Shown here piece after piece: positions 1-8,348 of a stretch of 64,000 bases of DNA. The stretch is from contig NZ_QWEG01000004.1 in the NCBI RefSeq assembly GCF_003515685.1, forward strand, positions 186,001 to 250,000. Reading direction: 5' to 3'. The notes below the pieces were generated by a model. The model did no database searches, had not been told where the DNA came from, and saw only the letters and a list, made by a program, of their open reading frames with translations. Position numbers and translations under genes: made by a program. This DNA is from Neobacillus notoginsengisoli (GTDB lineage Bacteria > Bacillota > Bacilli > Bacillales > Cytobacillaceae). Numbering within the stretch: the stretch's first letter is position 1; the number at the start of each line of letters is the position of its first letter.

Positions 1-980
1 ATGATTTGAAAAATTACCGTCATACCGTCGATGAACCATTCCGCGGAACGTACCGAGGCTATGAAATCGCATCAGCAGGCCCGCCAACGGCCGGTGGCCC
101 AAGCTTGCATTATATTCTCAAACTGCTTGAGAACTTTGATTTGGCTTCGTATGGACCTAGGTCGTGGGAAAAGTATTATTTATTTGTAGAAAGTATGCGT
201 CTCGCCTTTTCAGATAAAATTGCCTATATCGCCGACCCTGCCTTCAATGACATTCCGTTAAAGGGGATGGCTGATGAACGGTATTTGGCGGAGAGACTGA
301 ACTATATCAATTTCGAATTCAGAAATTTGGACATTGACTTCGGTAACCCTTGGAAGTACCAGGATGGAAAAGGGCGGCCGGTGATCAGGCAGCCGTTTGA
401 ATCGGAAAAATCGGAGACGACCCATTTCACTGTAGCGGACCGATGGGGAAATATCGCCGCATGTACATCGACTGTTGAGCATCCATTCGGAACAGGTATT
501 ATCGTACCGGGCTACGGGTTCCTGCTGAACAATGAATTGACTGACTTCGACGCCATTCCTGGCGGAGTGAACGAAGCTGAGCCGGGTAAACGGCCCGTCA
601 GCTGCAAGTGTCCAACCATTTTATTTAAGGACGGGAAGCCGTACGTGACCCTCGGTTCACCGGGAGGCCCGACCATTATCGCATCTGTTTTCCAGACGAT
701 TGTGAATCTCATCGATTTCGGAATGGATTTGAAGGATGCAATTGAAGAGCCAAGAATTTTTTCGACACCGGGTATGCTGCTGTCCTGGGAACAGGGAATC
801 GACCCTTTGGCAAAAGGCAAACTCGAATCAATGAACTATGAGTTTGGCGACGAACCGCACATCATCGGCAATGTCCAAGCGATTCAGTTCGACCATGAAA
901 AAGAAACGATGGTCGGAGCCGCAGATTCCAGCCGCGAAGGTACCGCAATCGGGATTGATTTTTTGCCGGGTGAGGAATAA
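1..980 (+). CDS. gamma-glutamyltransferase family protein, 3' part only
   Basis: The reading frame is already open at the first base, so the 5' part of the gene lies outside the window; about 325 codons are visible. Members of this Ntn-hydrolase family cleave themselves and then transfer or hydrolyse gamma-glutamyl groups, for example from glutathione. The visible part contains the ETTHF motif near base 417; by family precedent the first Thr of TTH would be the nucleophile exposed by autoprocessing. A GSPGGP motif near base 655 matches the family's oxyanion and substrate loop. The C-terminus looks intact. It may be a GGT or a related acylase; the missing N-terminus prevents a finer call, and any signal peptide cannot be seen. 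Confidence 0.85.
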   Translation, partial: DLKNYRHTVDEPFRGTYRGYEIASAGPPTAGGPSLHYILKLLENFDLASYGPRSWEKYYLFVESMRLAFSDKIAYIADPAFNDIPLKGMADERYLAERLNYINFEFRNLDIDFGNPWKYQDGKGRPVIRQPFESEKSETTHFTVADRWGNIAACTSTVEHPFGTGIIVPGYGFLLNNELTDFDAIPGGVNEAEPGKRPVSCKCPTILFKDGKPYVTLGSPGGPTIIASVFQTIVNLIDFGMDLKDAIEEPRIFSTPGMLLSWEQGIDPLAKGKLESMNYEFGDEPHIIGNVQAIQFDHEKETMVGAADSSREGTAIGIDFLPGEE

Positions 981-1043
981 TACAACTAGAAAAACTCTTC
1001 GATTTCGGTTAGGATGGTAAACGAGACGAAAGGAGCGAACCAC

Positions 1044-1229
1044 TTGGGCAAAGAAATCACCGACAAAGACACGCAGGTCACCTTCCTGAAACAGCGGCTG
1101 AACCTGTTTATGGACCTGCTTGACGCAATTGAACCAGAAGAAGCGGACGTCGACGACATCGATCGCCTGCTTGAAATCATTGACGAAATTGAATCCAAAG
1201 TGCGCGAATTCAATCACCGCGACCTCTAA
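1044..1229 (+). CDS. SE1561-type small conserved protein
   Basis: This 61-residue acidic, helix-forming protein of unknown function resembles the SE1561 family of small Firmicutes proteins, by recognition only. I chose the TTG at 1044 because AAAGGAG at 1029-1035 is well placed for it; an ATG 30 bases upstream is in frame but has no good ribosome site. The sequence is mostly charged helix with a run of Asp and Glu in the middle (EPEEADVDDIDRLL), and it has no signal peptide or membrane segment. It follows the gamma-glutamyltransferase gene by 63 bases and ends directly in an intrinsic terminator, so the two genes may share a transcript. Confidence 0.75.
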   Translation: MGKEITDKDTQVTFLKQRLNLFMDLLDAIEPEEADVDDIDRLLEIIDEIESKVREFNHRDL

Positions 1230-1258
1230 ACCCTGCCAAGTGCAGGGTTTTTATTCTT
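1228..1258 (+). terminator. intrinsic terminator after the SE1561-type gene
   Basis: A perfect 9-bp stem, AAACCCTGC (1228-1236) with GCAGGGTTT (1242-1250), overlaps the stop codon and runs into a T-rich tract. Confidence 0.85.
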
Positions 1259-1280
1259 TTTGCAAAACTGACTGTGTGAT

Positions 1281-1633
1281 TTCGGACAGTGAACCGGATA
1301 TTTGCGGTCGTGGAGTCCGAATACGGGGTTGATTCGGACAATGAATGGTTTTTGGCTGTCGGGGAGTCCGAATACTGCAAGGATTCGGACAGCAAACAGG
1401 TTTTTCGCGGTCGTAGAGTCCGAATACGGCATGGAATCGGACAGCAAACAGGTTTTTCGCGGTCGTAGAGTCCGAATACGGCATGGATTCGGACAGTAAA
1501 CAGGTTTTTCACGGTCGTGGAGCCCGAATACGACCTGGATTCGGACAGCTAATAGGTTTTTCACGATCGTAGAGTCCGAATACGACCTGGATTCGGACAG
1601 CTAATAGGTTTTTCACGATCGTAGAGTCCGAAT
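1281..1633. repeat. 52-bp tandem repeat array A, seven units
   Basis: TTCGGACAG-like starts occur at 1281, 1333, 1384, 1436, 1488, 1540 and 1592, a period of 51-52 bases. Each unit holds a small inverted repeat, GTCCGAAT ... ATTCGGAC, around a loop of about 9 bases, then a conserved AACAGGTTTTT and GGTCGTAGA. Units 3 to 7 are nearly identical and the first two are diverged. The period is not a multiple of three and the short open frames here have no ribosome sites, so the array is not coding. There are no unique spacers, so it is not CRISPR. It fills the gap between the SE1561-type gene and fumarase. See array B at 54.0 kb, which has the same geometry. Confidence 0.9.
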
Positions 1634-1690
1634 CTATTTTTGCAAATAAACTTCACTCACACACTTCCAGCCAACAGCACTGTTCTGCCA

Positions 1691-1704
1691 AGAAAGCGCT
1701 TTTA
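1691..1704. promoter_or_regulatory. candidate cre (CcpA) site upstream of fumarase
   Basis: AGAAAGCGCTTTTA carries the AAAGCGCTTT core of the CcpA operator. It sits just upstream of a TATAAT at 1730-1735, whose -35 box (TTTAAT at 1707-1712) is weak. A site at this distance would be expected to act on the fumarase promoter. This is based on motif match only. Confidence 0.45.
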
Positions 1705-1795
1705 TCTTTAATCCCTTTCAAGTTAGCAGTATAATGAAGAAGGACGGAATTGTTTCAAAATTCATACTAGAGCTGTTGATCAAGGGGGAGAAGCA

Positions 1796-3343
1796 GTGAA
1801 GATAGAAAAATTTCAGGAAAGTATGTACAAACTGATTGTAGAAACTTCTACAAAGCTGCCAAAGGATGTACGCCGGGCAATCAAGGCCGCGGCTGAAAGA
1901 GAAAACGCCGGAACGCGTTCGGCAATGAGCCTTGCAACGATCACAAACAATATTCAAATGGCTGATGAGCAGGTTTCTCCAATCTGCCAGGATACCGGCC
2001 TGCCGACTTTTAAAATTAAAACGCCGGTTGGCGCAAACCAAATCCAGATGAAGGCTGCTATCCAAAATGCAATTGCAGAGGCAACCAAGGACGGCAAGCT
2101 TCGCCCGAATTCGGTTGACTCGCTGACAGGTGAAAACAGCGGCGATAATCTTGGCGGCGGAACGCCTGTCATTAAATTTGAACAATGGGAAAATGATTAT
2201 ATCGATGTCCGCCTCATCTTAAAGGGCGGCGGTTGTGAAAATAAAAATATCCAATATAGCCTGCCTTGTGAACTTGATGGGCTTGGCCGTGCTGGCCGTG
2301 ACCTTGACGGAGTCCGCAAATGCATCATGCATTCCGTCTACCAGGCACAAGGACAAGGCTGCAGCGCTGGGTTCATCGGGGTTGGCATCGGCGGGGACCG
2401 TTCTTCTGGCTATGACTTAGCCAAGGAACAGTTATTCCGTTCGAATGATGATGTCAATACAAATGAAGACCTTCGCAAGCTTGAAGAATATATTCTGGAA
2501 AATGCCAATAAGCTTGGCATTGGTACGATGGGCTTTGGTGGGGAAACAACCCTTCTTGGTTGCAAAATTGGCGTCATGAACCGAATTCCAGCAAGCTTTT
2601 TTGTATCCGTTGCCTATAACTGCTGGGCATTCCGCCGTCTCGGCGTTAATGTACACCCTGAAACAGGGGACATTATCGACTGGATGTACCAGGAAGGCGA
2701 CATGATTGACTTTAAACAGGAGCAAACGCTTGCGGCCCAGGAAACTGCCGCAGCATCTGAAGGAGTAATCACTCTTCAGGCTCCGATCACTGAAGAACAA
2801 ATCCGCAGCCTGAAGGTCGGCGATGTTGTCCAAATCAACGGGATGATGTACACAGGTCGCGACGCAATCCATAAATATTTGTCGACTAACGATTCGCCTG
2901 TCGACCTGAATGGGCAGGTCATTTATCATTGCGGCCCTGTCATGCTGAAGGATGCAGAAGGAAAATGGCATGTGAAAGCTGCCGGCCCGACAACAAGTGC
3001 CCGCGAGGAGCCTTATCAAGGGGATATAATGAAAAAGTTCGGCATTCGTGCAGTTATTGGAAAAGGTGGAATGGGGCCGAAAACACTTGCAGCGCTTAAA
3101 GAGTACGGCGGCGTATATTTGAATGCCATCGGCGGAGCCGCCCAATATTACGCAGACTGCATTAAATCTGTCGAAGGCGTCGACCTCATGCAATTCGGGA
3201 TTCCTGAAGCGATGTGGCACCTAAGGGTTGAAGGCTTTACCGCAGTCGTCACAATGGACTCGCATGGAAACAGCCTGCACGCAGATGTCGACAAATCGTC
3301 ACTTGAAAAGCTCGCGCAGTTTAAAGAACCGGTGTTTAACTAA
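1796..3343 (+). CDS. fumA: fumarate hydratase, class I (4Fe-4S)
   Basis: It catalyses reversible hydration of fumarate to malate in the TCA cycle, using an oxygen-sensitive iron-sulfur cluster. The protein has 515 residues, the usual length for the single-chain class I enzyme. The three cluster cysteines are visible: C64 in CQDTGLP, C189 in QGQGCSAGF and C276 in SVAYNCW. The N-terminal catalytic domain is followed from about residue 325 by the beta domain (VGDVVQINGMMYTGRDAIHKYL is split around residue 345). The GTG start follows GGGGGAG. A candidate cre site and a TATAAT box lie upstream and a strong terminator follows, so it is probably transcribed alone. Most Bacillus species rely on the unrelated class II enzyme; a class I copy is common but not universal in the family. 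Confidence 0.93.
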   Translation: MKIEKFQESMYKLIVETSTKLPKDVRRAIKAAAERENAGTRSAMSLATITNNIQMADEQVSPICQDTGLPTFKIKTPVGANQIQMKAAIQNAIAEATKDGKLRPNSVDSLTGENSGDNLGGGTPVIKFEQWENDYIDVRLILKGGGCENKNIQYSLPCELDGLGRAGRDLDGVRKCIMHSVYQAQGQGCSAGFIGVGIGGDRSSGYDLAKEQLFRSNDDVNTNEDLRKLEEYILENANKLGIGTMGFGGETTLLGCKIGVMNRIPASFFVSVAYNCWAFRRLGVNVHPETGDIIDWMYQEGDMIDFKQEQTLAAQETAAASEGVITLQAPITEEQIRSLKVGDVVQINGMMYTGRDAIHKYLSTNDSPVDLNGQVIYHCGPVMLKDAEGKWHVKAAGPTTSAREEPYQGDIMKKFGIRAVIGKGGMGPKTLAALKEYGGVYLNAIGGAAQYYADCIKSVEGVDLMQFGIPEAMWHLRVEGFTAVVTMDSHGNSLHADVDKSSLEKLAQFKEPVFN

Positions 3344-3351
3344 CCAACAAA

Positions 3352-3385
3352 GAGGTGCGGAAAACTTATTTCCGCACCTCATTTC
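3352..3385 (+). terminator. intrinsic terminator after fumarase
   Basis: A perfect 12-bp stem, GAGGTGCGGAAA with TTTCCGCACCTC, encloses a 5-base loop. The T-tract after it is short. Confidence 0.75.
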
Positions 3386-3559
3386 TATATGTATAGAACC
3401 CATCCAGTCTGTAAAAATTTCGTGCACTTATTTGCCGGAATTTCCCGGGAAATGCAAACGCCGGAGAAATGTCTGTTTTTCACAGAAAATATTGCCATCA
3501 TTAATATGCGAATGGATTCCAAACAATAAGAAAAACGAGTTTTTTGGAGGAATCTGTTC

Positions 3560-4345
3560 ATGAAAAAGTTGTATGTGTTTTTGCTGGCAGTATGTTTAGT
3601 CCTGACATTAATTCCGGGCTTTGCAAAGGGTGAAACGTCCAATACGCCGTTTGGCTGGGGTTTTAAGCGCGGACAAAACGAGCAGCCGGCTGATGCGGGA
3701 TATCAGTTTGAAGCGCTTCTCGAAAAAAATGGCGCAGTGTACAAAGGTAGGCCTGACGCGAAAATTGTATATTTGACTTTTGATAATGGCTATGAAAATG
3801 GCTATACCGGCAAGGTTTTGGATGTGTTGAAAAAGGAGAGGGTTCCCGCGGCATTTTTCGTCACTGGTCATTATCTCGACAGCGCACCGGAATATGTCGA
3901 GCGGATGGTAAGTGAAGGCCATATCGTTGGCAATCATTCATGGGGACACCCCGACTTTACGAAAATTCCAGATGCAAAAATAAAAGAAGAACTTGAAAAG
4001 GTACGTGTGGCTTACCAGGAACTGACCGGCAAAAAGAAAATGGTTTATGTCCGTCCGCCACGCGGAACATTCAGCGACAGGACGATGAGCGTCAGCAAAG
4101 AAGCCGGTTATACCCATGTTTTCTGGTCGCTTGCCTTTGTTGATTGGAACGTGAACGCCCAAAAAGGATGGCAATATTCCTATGACAACATCATGAGACA
4201 AATCCATCCGGGTGCGGTTATCCTGCTTCACTCCGTTTCAAAAGACAATGCTGATGCGCTCGAGAAAGCCATCATTGACCTGAAGGCCAAGGGATACAAA
4301 TTCAAAAGCCTTGATCACCTAATAAAACAGCATAAATCAAAATAA
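3560..4345 (+). CDS. pdaA: polysaccharide deacetylase, PdaA-type (spore cortex muramic-delta-lactam)
   Basis: PdaA removes the N-acetyl group from muramic acid during spore cortex synthesis, a step toward muramic delta-lactam. The 261-residue protein starts with a signal peptide (hydrophobic residues about 4-22). The NodB-homology domain shows motif 1 TFDNGYENGYT at about 73-83, the metal-binding HSWGH at 126-130, motif 3 RPPRGTFS near 165, and LLHSV near the C-terminus. The TFDNGYENG form of motif 1, in place of the usual TFDDG, is typical of PdaA. The ribosome site GGAGG precedes ATG 3560. A sporulation-type promoter is expected but I could not pin one down in the 180-base upstream gap. Confidence 0.9.
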   Translation: MKKLYVFLLAVCLVLTLIPGFAKGETSNTPFGWGFKRGQNEQPADAGYQFEALLEKNGAVYKGRPDAKIVYLTFDNGYENGYTGKVLDVLKKERVPAAFFVTGHYLDSAPEYVERMVSEGHIVGNHSWGHPDFTKIPDAKIKEELEKVRVAYQELTGKKKMVYVRPPRGTFSDRTMSVSKEAGYTHVFWSLAFVDWNVNAQKGWQYSYDNIMRQIHPGAVILLHSVSKDNADALEKAIIDLKAKGYKFKSLDHLIKQHKSK

Positions 4346-4349
4346 AGAA

Positions 4350-4384
4350 TAATGGACTGCAGAAATGCGGCCCTTTTTTTTGGG
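4350..4384 (+). terminator. probable terminator after pdaA
   Basis: An imperfect stem, GGACTGC with GCGGCCC, is followed by eight T residues. Confidence 0.55.
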
Positions 4385-4493
4385 AAAAATCCTGTTTCAA
4401 AACAAGAAAAAATTAGCCGAATTTTGCTAGCGACATGGTAAAATTAACTATATACATACTATTCAATTAACAACCAAACTAAAGGAGGAAACT

Positions 4494-5093
4494 ATGAGCA
4501 ACTTAGTATCAAACACGGAAAAAAGGCCTGTTCTTGTCGTCACTTGGGCCATTATTCTATTTGTCAGCAGTTTTTTTATGCCTTATGTGATCGTTTTCTT
4601 AATACATAATTCTTTTTTCCAATCACGGGAACAATGGCTATTCGAAGCGCCGGGCTCAGGATATTTAACGTTTATGATTGGGATGATTTGGATTCCGATT
4701 GTCATGATTTTGCATGTCATCATCCAATCCAAATATAAGGTAAAATATATGAGGTTGATTTCAATGGCGCTGATCTCATTGAGCATTCCTTTTTTACTGC
4801 TCGGAGCCACTCATTATTACTACATAGACAATAACGGTCTTCATTTCAATGAATTGAAAACATTCAACAAAACGTCTACGTATGAATGGAGCAGCTTAAA
4901 GGAAGTGAAACAAGTATATGCCGAAAGGAAAGAAGACGGCAGTGTTTATTTTGACCACTATGAATTCATTACTGGAGATAACAAGCAAATCATCATTCCT
5001 TATGAGGTAGGACTCCGGAATGTTGAGGCGCATATCCTGGAAAAGCTGAAGGAAAACCATGTCAAAGTTTCTGATAATTACCTTGATAGCTAG
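4494..5093 (+). CDS. membrane protein of unknown function
   Basis: I do not recognise this 199-residue protein. It shows three hydrophobic segments (about residues 14-38, 57-78 and 88-106) followed by a soluble C-terminal half of about 90 residues rich in beta-type sequence (YEWSSLKEVKQVY, QIIIPYEVG). A membrane anchor plus a PH-like or similar cytosolic domain is a plausible architecture, but that is inference. AAAGGAGG precedes the ATG. It is followed closely by another small membrane protein gene, and the two may be co-transcribed. Confidence 0.7.
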   Translation: MSNLVSNTEKRPVLVVTWAIILFVSSFFMPYVIVFLIHNSFFQSREQWLFEAPGSGYLTFMIGMIWIPIVMILHVIIQSKYKVKYMRLISMALISLSIPFLLLGATHYYYIDNNGLHFNELKTFNKTSTYEWSSLKEVKQVYAERKEDGSVYFDHYEFITGDNKQIIIPYEVGLRNVEAHILEKLKENHVKVSDNYLDS

Positions 5094-5146
5094 AAGACGA
5101 TTCAAGTCCCAGTCAGAGCTGCATAACATAGTAAGGGGTGAATTTT

Positions 5147-5587
5147 TTGCAAAAATCAAGCCGGACGAACTATTTGTTGAAGATACTCTGGGTGGTAGGT
5201 CTAGTCTTTTTGGCAAAATTGAGCTTCGATTATAAAAATGCAGTGAAGCAGGCTTCGAACGACACATTTAATCTGACTCCTGTTATCTGGGCGAATTTTT
5301 TCACTTCGGTCATCTTTGGCCTTTATCTTTCTCTTGTGCTTATAAAAAAATGGTCTTTTAAAATTAATCATGCTTTATTGTGGTTCGCTGCTGTTCCCTG
5401 TTTACTTTTAGCCCTTATTTATCCGTTATTAGCGTCATTTGAGTATGCAGGGGACGGACCACCGATATGGGAGCACTCCCTTGCGCAGCTGGTGATGATT
5501 GGAATGGGCAATCCAGGATTATTTGGGATAGCGGGCGGCCTAATAATGATGCTAAGCGTCTTTGATGCACGAACTAAAAAAGAATAA
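5147..5587 (+). CDS. four-helix membrane protein of unknown function
   Basis: This protein of about 146 residues has four likely membrane segments (approximately residues 10-27, 45-65, 75-95 and 108-138) and short polar ends. I place the start at TTG 5147 because AAGGGG at 5133-5138 is then correctly spaced; a GTG at 5138 is in frame but overlaps that ribosome site. It lies 53 bases after the preceding membrane protein gene. No catalytic motif is visible and I do not recognise the family. Confidence 0.65.
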   Translation: MQKSSRTNYLLKILWVVGLVFLAKLSFDYKNAVKQASNDTFNLTPVIWANFFTSVIFGLYLSLVLIKKWSFKINHALLWFAAVPCLLLALIYPLLASFEYAGDGPPIWEHSLAQLVMIGMGNPGLFGIAGGLIMMLSVFDARTKKE

Positions 5588-5678
5588 TGGGAATGAAAAT
5601 GGTGCGTAAATCGAAGGATTCATGCGCTTTTTTCTTTCATCTTTTGCAAAAAAAACAATTTGGAGTGGAGGGCAAACG

Positions 5679-6092
5679 ATGAAACTTGGAGTTGGAGTGA
5701 GATTTCGACTTGTTTTTGTAGGGGTGATGGTTGCTTTTATACTGGCTGGATGCGGGTTGGAGACAAAAACCCTCCCTGAGTTCTATGAGAATGATTTGGA
5801 TGGAGTAACGAGAATTGTCATATGGGATGGCAGCACTGGGTACAAAAAAACAATGACTGACAAAGCCTTAATAGAAGAGTTCCTAAACAAAATGAAAGAC
5901 ATTAAATTTATTCCGGAAGAGAACCAGGAAGAGCGGACTGGCTGGCGTTATTCAATTAATCTATATGAAAAAGGTAAACGAACGTTTCAATTCACTTTAA
6001 ATAAAGTCAATAATCACTATTATTATACCGAGCCCGATCTCCATCCGATTGTGGATGAGTTTTATAAAAATCTGAATGTTAAAGAGGAATAA
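5679..6092 (+). CDS. small lipoprotein of unknown function
   Basis: The start is ATG 5679, preceded by GGAGGGC; an upstream in-frame start at 5622 lacks a ribosome site and would bury the signal peptide. The 137-residue product has a lipoprotein signal (hydrophobic residues about 9-22) ending in the lipobox LAGC with Cys25, so it should be lipid-anchored outside the membrane. The mature part is about 110 polar residues with no motif I recognise. It is first of two adjacent lipoprotein genes. Confidence 0.75.
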   Translation: MKLGVGVRFRLVFVGVMVAFILAGCGLETKTLPEFYENDLDGVTRIVIWDGSTGYKKTMTDKALIEEFLNKMKDIKFIPEENQEERTGWRYSINLYEKGKRTFQFTLNKVNNHYYYTEPDLHPIVDEFYKNLNVKEE

Positions 6093-6174
6093 GCGGGTGA
6101 ATAGGTTGAGGAAATAGGAGTTAATAGGTCTTGTACTAAGTTCCATTGAAAATAATTGATAGGAGACGGAATAA

Positions 6175-6708
6175 ATGAAGAAATCTCTTGTCTTATTGTC
6201 TTTACTAATCATGCTCACTCTTACGGGTTGTATCGAAAAAAATATAGAAGATGTAACCGCGAATGCCAAAAACAGCCCTACGGAGACGGAAGAACCGAAA
6301 AGCTGGAACCTTTCATCTGAATTTAAGTCATCAGAAGGAGATTACTTGCTTGGAGAGGAAGGAAAAGCAGGGTTAATTGGCCCTGAATTTAAAGCAGGCA
6401 AAATTGATAAATGGCTTTGGCATTTTTGGGGAGACGAAAAGACGATTGAAGGCGGGAACTTCAAAGTAGTCGCGATCCACAAGGAAACCGGTGAAAAAGA
6501 AAAGGCATTAGTCGAAAATGCCGGGACATCTAATGAGCAAAAGGTATGGGAGTATGGGAAGCTAGCATACAGCCCGAATGGAGTAAGGGGATCGGACAGT
6601 TCCATGCCCTCCAACATGTCTTTGTCCACACCAGGAGTATGGCGATTGGAAATTTTCATTGGTGAAAACTATTTTGGCGCAATTGTAGTGGATGTGAAGA
6701 AAAAATAA
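6175..6708 (+). CDS. lipoprotein, possibly DUF4871-like
   Basis: The 177-residue product begins with a lipoprotein signal ending in LTGC (Cys19). The mature part carries the sequence GEEGKAGLIGPEFKAGK followed by WLWHFWG, which I associate with a family of Bacillus lipoproteins (DUF4871) of unknown function; this link is from memory and should be treated as tentative. AGGAGACGG precedes the ATG. It lies 83 bases downstream of another lipoprotein gene on the same strand. Confidence 0.7.
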   Translation: MKKSLVLLSLLIMLTLTGCIEKNIEDVTANAKNSPTETEEPKSWNLSSEFKSSEGDYLLGEEGKAGLIGPEFKAGKIDKWLWHFWGDEKTIEGGNFKVVAIHKETGEKEKALVENAGTSNEQKVWEYGKLAYSPNGVRGSDSSMPSNMSLSTPGVWRLEIFIGENYFGAIVVDVKKK

Positions 6709-6759
6709 AATAAAAAACTTCAATTTTAAACGGGTTCTTACTTGAGGAGGTGGCGACGG

Positions 6760-7230
6760 ATGAAGTGGATTGAGGTTAAAGATCAGAACGATATTGAATA
6801 TTTGTTGGATACTTTCGGCAGGTTTCATGACAGCTGTTTAAAAGAAATGTATTTATGGACGAATCATTCTGTTGATGAGGACCTGGGAATGAGCGTGTCA
6901 GCAGAGCTTGACACAAATATACGGATTCTTTTTCAAAGGCAATTCAGAAACCCTTCTGCAATCGAAATGGTATTTGAAGGGGTGACACAAATGCACATTG
7001 TTCCAAGTCCAATTAATTATGACTCCATTATTTATGAAGGAAAAATAATATTATACAGAGGGCTGCTCTATTGGACGGATGACTCCGATTGGAAACCTTA
7101 TGGTTCTTCTTCCCGTGCGAATTGGATATCTGCTTCTAGATTAAGATGGCGTGATGCAAGTTCATGGATGGGCAGGAAAAATCGTTACGGAGTAATGCAT
7201 CAAGACAATGAAACTTTGGCCAGTGACTAA
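6760..7230 (+). CDS. conserved hypothetical protein
   Basis: The ATG at 6760 is preceded by GAGGAGGTGG, so I prefer it to an in-frame start 18 bases upstream. The product has 156 residues, is soluble, and starts with MKWIEVKDQNDIEYLL, then GRFHDSCLKE, a pattern I have seen in Bacillus hypothetical proteins without assigned function. The alternation of aromatic and charged residues suggests a beta-rich domain. It sits in a run of short same-strand genes of unknown function. Confidence 0.65.
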   Translation: MKWIEVKDQNDIEYLLDTFGRFHDSCLKEMYLWTNHSVDEDLGMSVSAELDTNIRILFQRQFRNPSAIEMVFEGVTQMHIVPSPINYDSIIYEGKIILYRGLLYWTDDSDWKPYGSSSRANWISASRLRWRDASSWMGRKNRYGVMHQDNETLASD

Positions 7231-7284
7231 ACATACGTATTGTTAATAGATATGGATAGTGGATGAAGCAGAGGAGGACTTTAA

Positions 7285-7488
7285 ATGAATCGTTTTAAAA
7301 ATGTATCTAATTGCCCAAAATGTGGCGGAACCGAGCTGGGGAAAGGGAAGCAAAGTGGATATGCAGTCATGTATCCTTTCAATAAAATGAGTTTTGGTTC
7401 AAATATAGAATACATAATTTGCACTGAGTGTGGATATATCATCGAAAGCTATGTAAAAAATCCTGAAAAGTTTAAGGGGTCATTCTAA
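7285..7488 (+). CDS. small zinc-ribbon protein
   Basis: The 67-residue protein has two Cys pairs, CPKCGG at 10-15 and CTECGY at about 46-51, spaced as in a zinc ribbon. Such proteins may bind nucleic acid or act as adaptors; nothing in the context tells which. AGGAGGA precedes the ATG. A terminator follows. Confidence 0.75.
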   Translation: MNRFKNVSNCPKCGGTELGKGKQSGYAVMYPFNKMSFGSNIEYIICTECGYIIESYVKNPEKFKGSF

Positions 7489-7514
7489 CAAAGTGGGTAA
7501 ATCATTTGCATTGA

Positions 7515-7552
7515 AAAGCTCTATTTTAGCTGGATAAATAGGGCTTTTTATA
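7515..7552 (+). terminator. intrinsic terminator after the zinc-ribbon gene
   Basis: The stem AAAGCTCTATTT with AAATAGGGCTTT (one G-U pair) runs into five T residues. Confidence 0.75.
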
Positions 7553-7685
7553 TTTAAAAATAAACAGTATTGGGATATTTTTTACATTGGATATACCCAC
7601 CTCAATAACCAGGAAACACTAAAGATTAAAACCTTAGCCAAGAAAACACATCAAATATGAGTAGTGGAAATCAGCAAAGTTTAGA

Positions 7686-8279
7686 ATGGGAGCCGTGGTT
7701 TGGATGCAAATCGAACAAGTTTTAGCGAAAATTGACTCGGTGCCAAGAAAACAATCAACGCTGCTTATTGGGATCGATGGATGCGGCGGCTCAGGCAAAA
7801 GTACACTTGCAAGAAAACTACAGGAAAGCAGGCATGATGCAATAATTGTCCATATGGATGATTTTTATTTTCCTTCTGCTGAAATCATCAAGGGAGACCC
7901 AAAGGATAAGCCGGTTGGAGCGGACTTTGACTGGCAGCGAATGTTGCAGGTAATTGTGCCCTTAAGCGAGGACAAAGAAGGCAGATACCAGCGATATGAT
8001 TGGAGTAGTGATAAACTTGCCGACTGGCATACTGTCCCTGTGGGCGGAATTGTCATCATTGAAGGGGTGTCCGCAATCCGGAGAGAGCTTGCGGAATACT
8101 ATGATTTAACTATTTTTGTCGATTGCCCATATGAGGTCAGGCTTCAAAGAGGGCTTGACCGGGACGGCGAGGGCGCGAGAGATATGTGGGTGAAAAACTG
8201 GATGGTTGCCGAAGAAATGTATGTGGAAGCCCATAAACCACATGAGCGCGCAGACTTGGTAATGGATGGAACGAAATAG
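7686..8279 (+). CDS. uridine kinase-like P-loop kinase
   Basis: This is a 197-residue member of the uridine kinase/phosphoribulokinase-like P-loop group. Walker A is GCGGSGKS at about residues 32-39, and MDDFYFP at about 57-63 matches the substrate-binding segment of uridine kinase. IVIIEGVSAIR fits the Walker B region and RLQRGLDRDGEG fits the lid. Genuine uridine kinases are a little longer, so the substrate is uncertain. ATG 7704 is a possible alternative start, since GGGAG lies between the two. The gene appears to stand alone. Confidence 0.8.
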   Translation: MGAVVWMQIEQVLAKIDSVPRKQSTLLIGIDGCGGSGKSTLARKLQESRHDAIIVHMDDFYFPSAEIIKGDPKDKPVGADFDWQRMLQVIVPLSEDKEGRYQRYDWSSDKLADWHTVPVGGIVIIEGVSAIRRELAEYYDLTIFVDCPYEVRLQRGLDRDGEGARDMWVKNWMVAEEMYVEAHKPHERADLVMDGTK

Positions 8280-8310
8280 GACGGTGTTTTAGGCCGTCTT
8301 ATGAAAACAT

Positions 8311-8318
8311 GCTATAAT
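8311..8318 (+). promoter_or_regulatory. extended -10 promoter element for the AlkA-like gene
   Basis: TGCTATAAT is an extended -10 box about 30 bases upstream of the proposed GTG start. No good -35 box is present, as is usual for extended -10 promoters. Its position excludes the upstream in-frame start at 8301. Confidence 0.5.
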
Positions 8319-8348
8319 CAGGAAAAATGGACAAAAGGGGAAACGAAT

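Noticed and set aside
1210-1564. Several 60-112 codon open frames over repeat array A
   Set aside because: They arise from the 52-base repeat read in different frames, have no ribosome sites, and 52 is not a multiple of three.
2432-3220. 262-codon frame opposite fumarase
   Set aside because: Antisense shadow of a strongly coding gene, with no ribosome site and no recognisable product.
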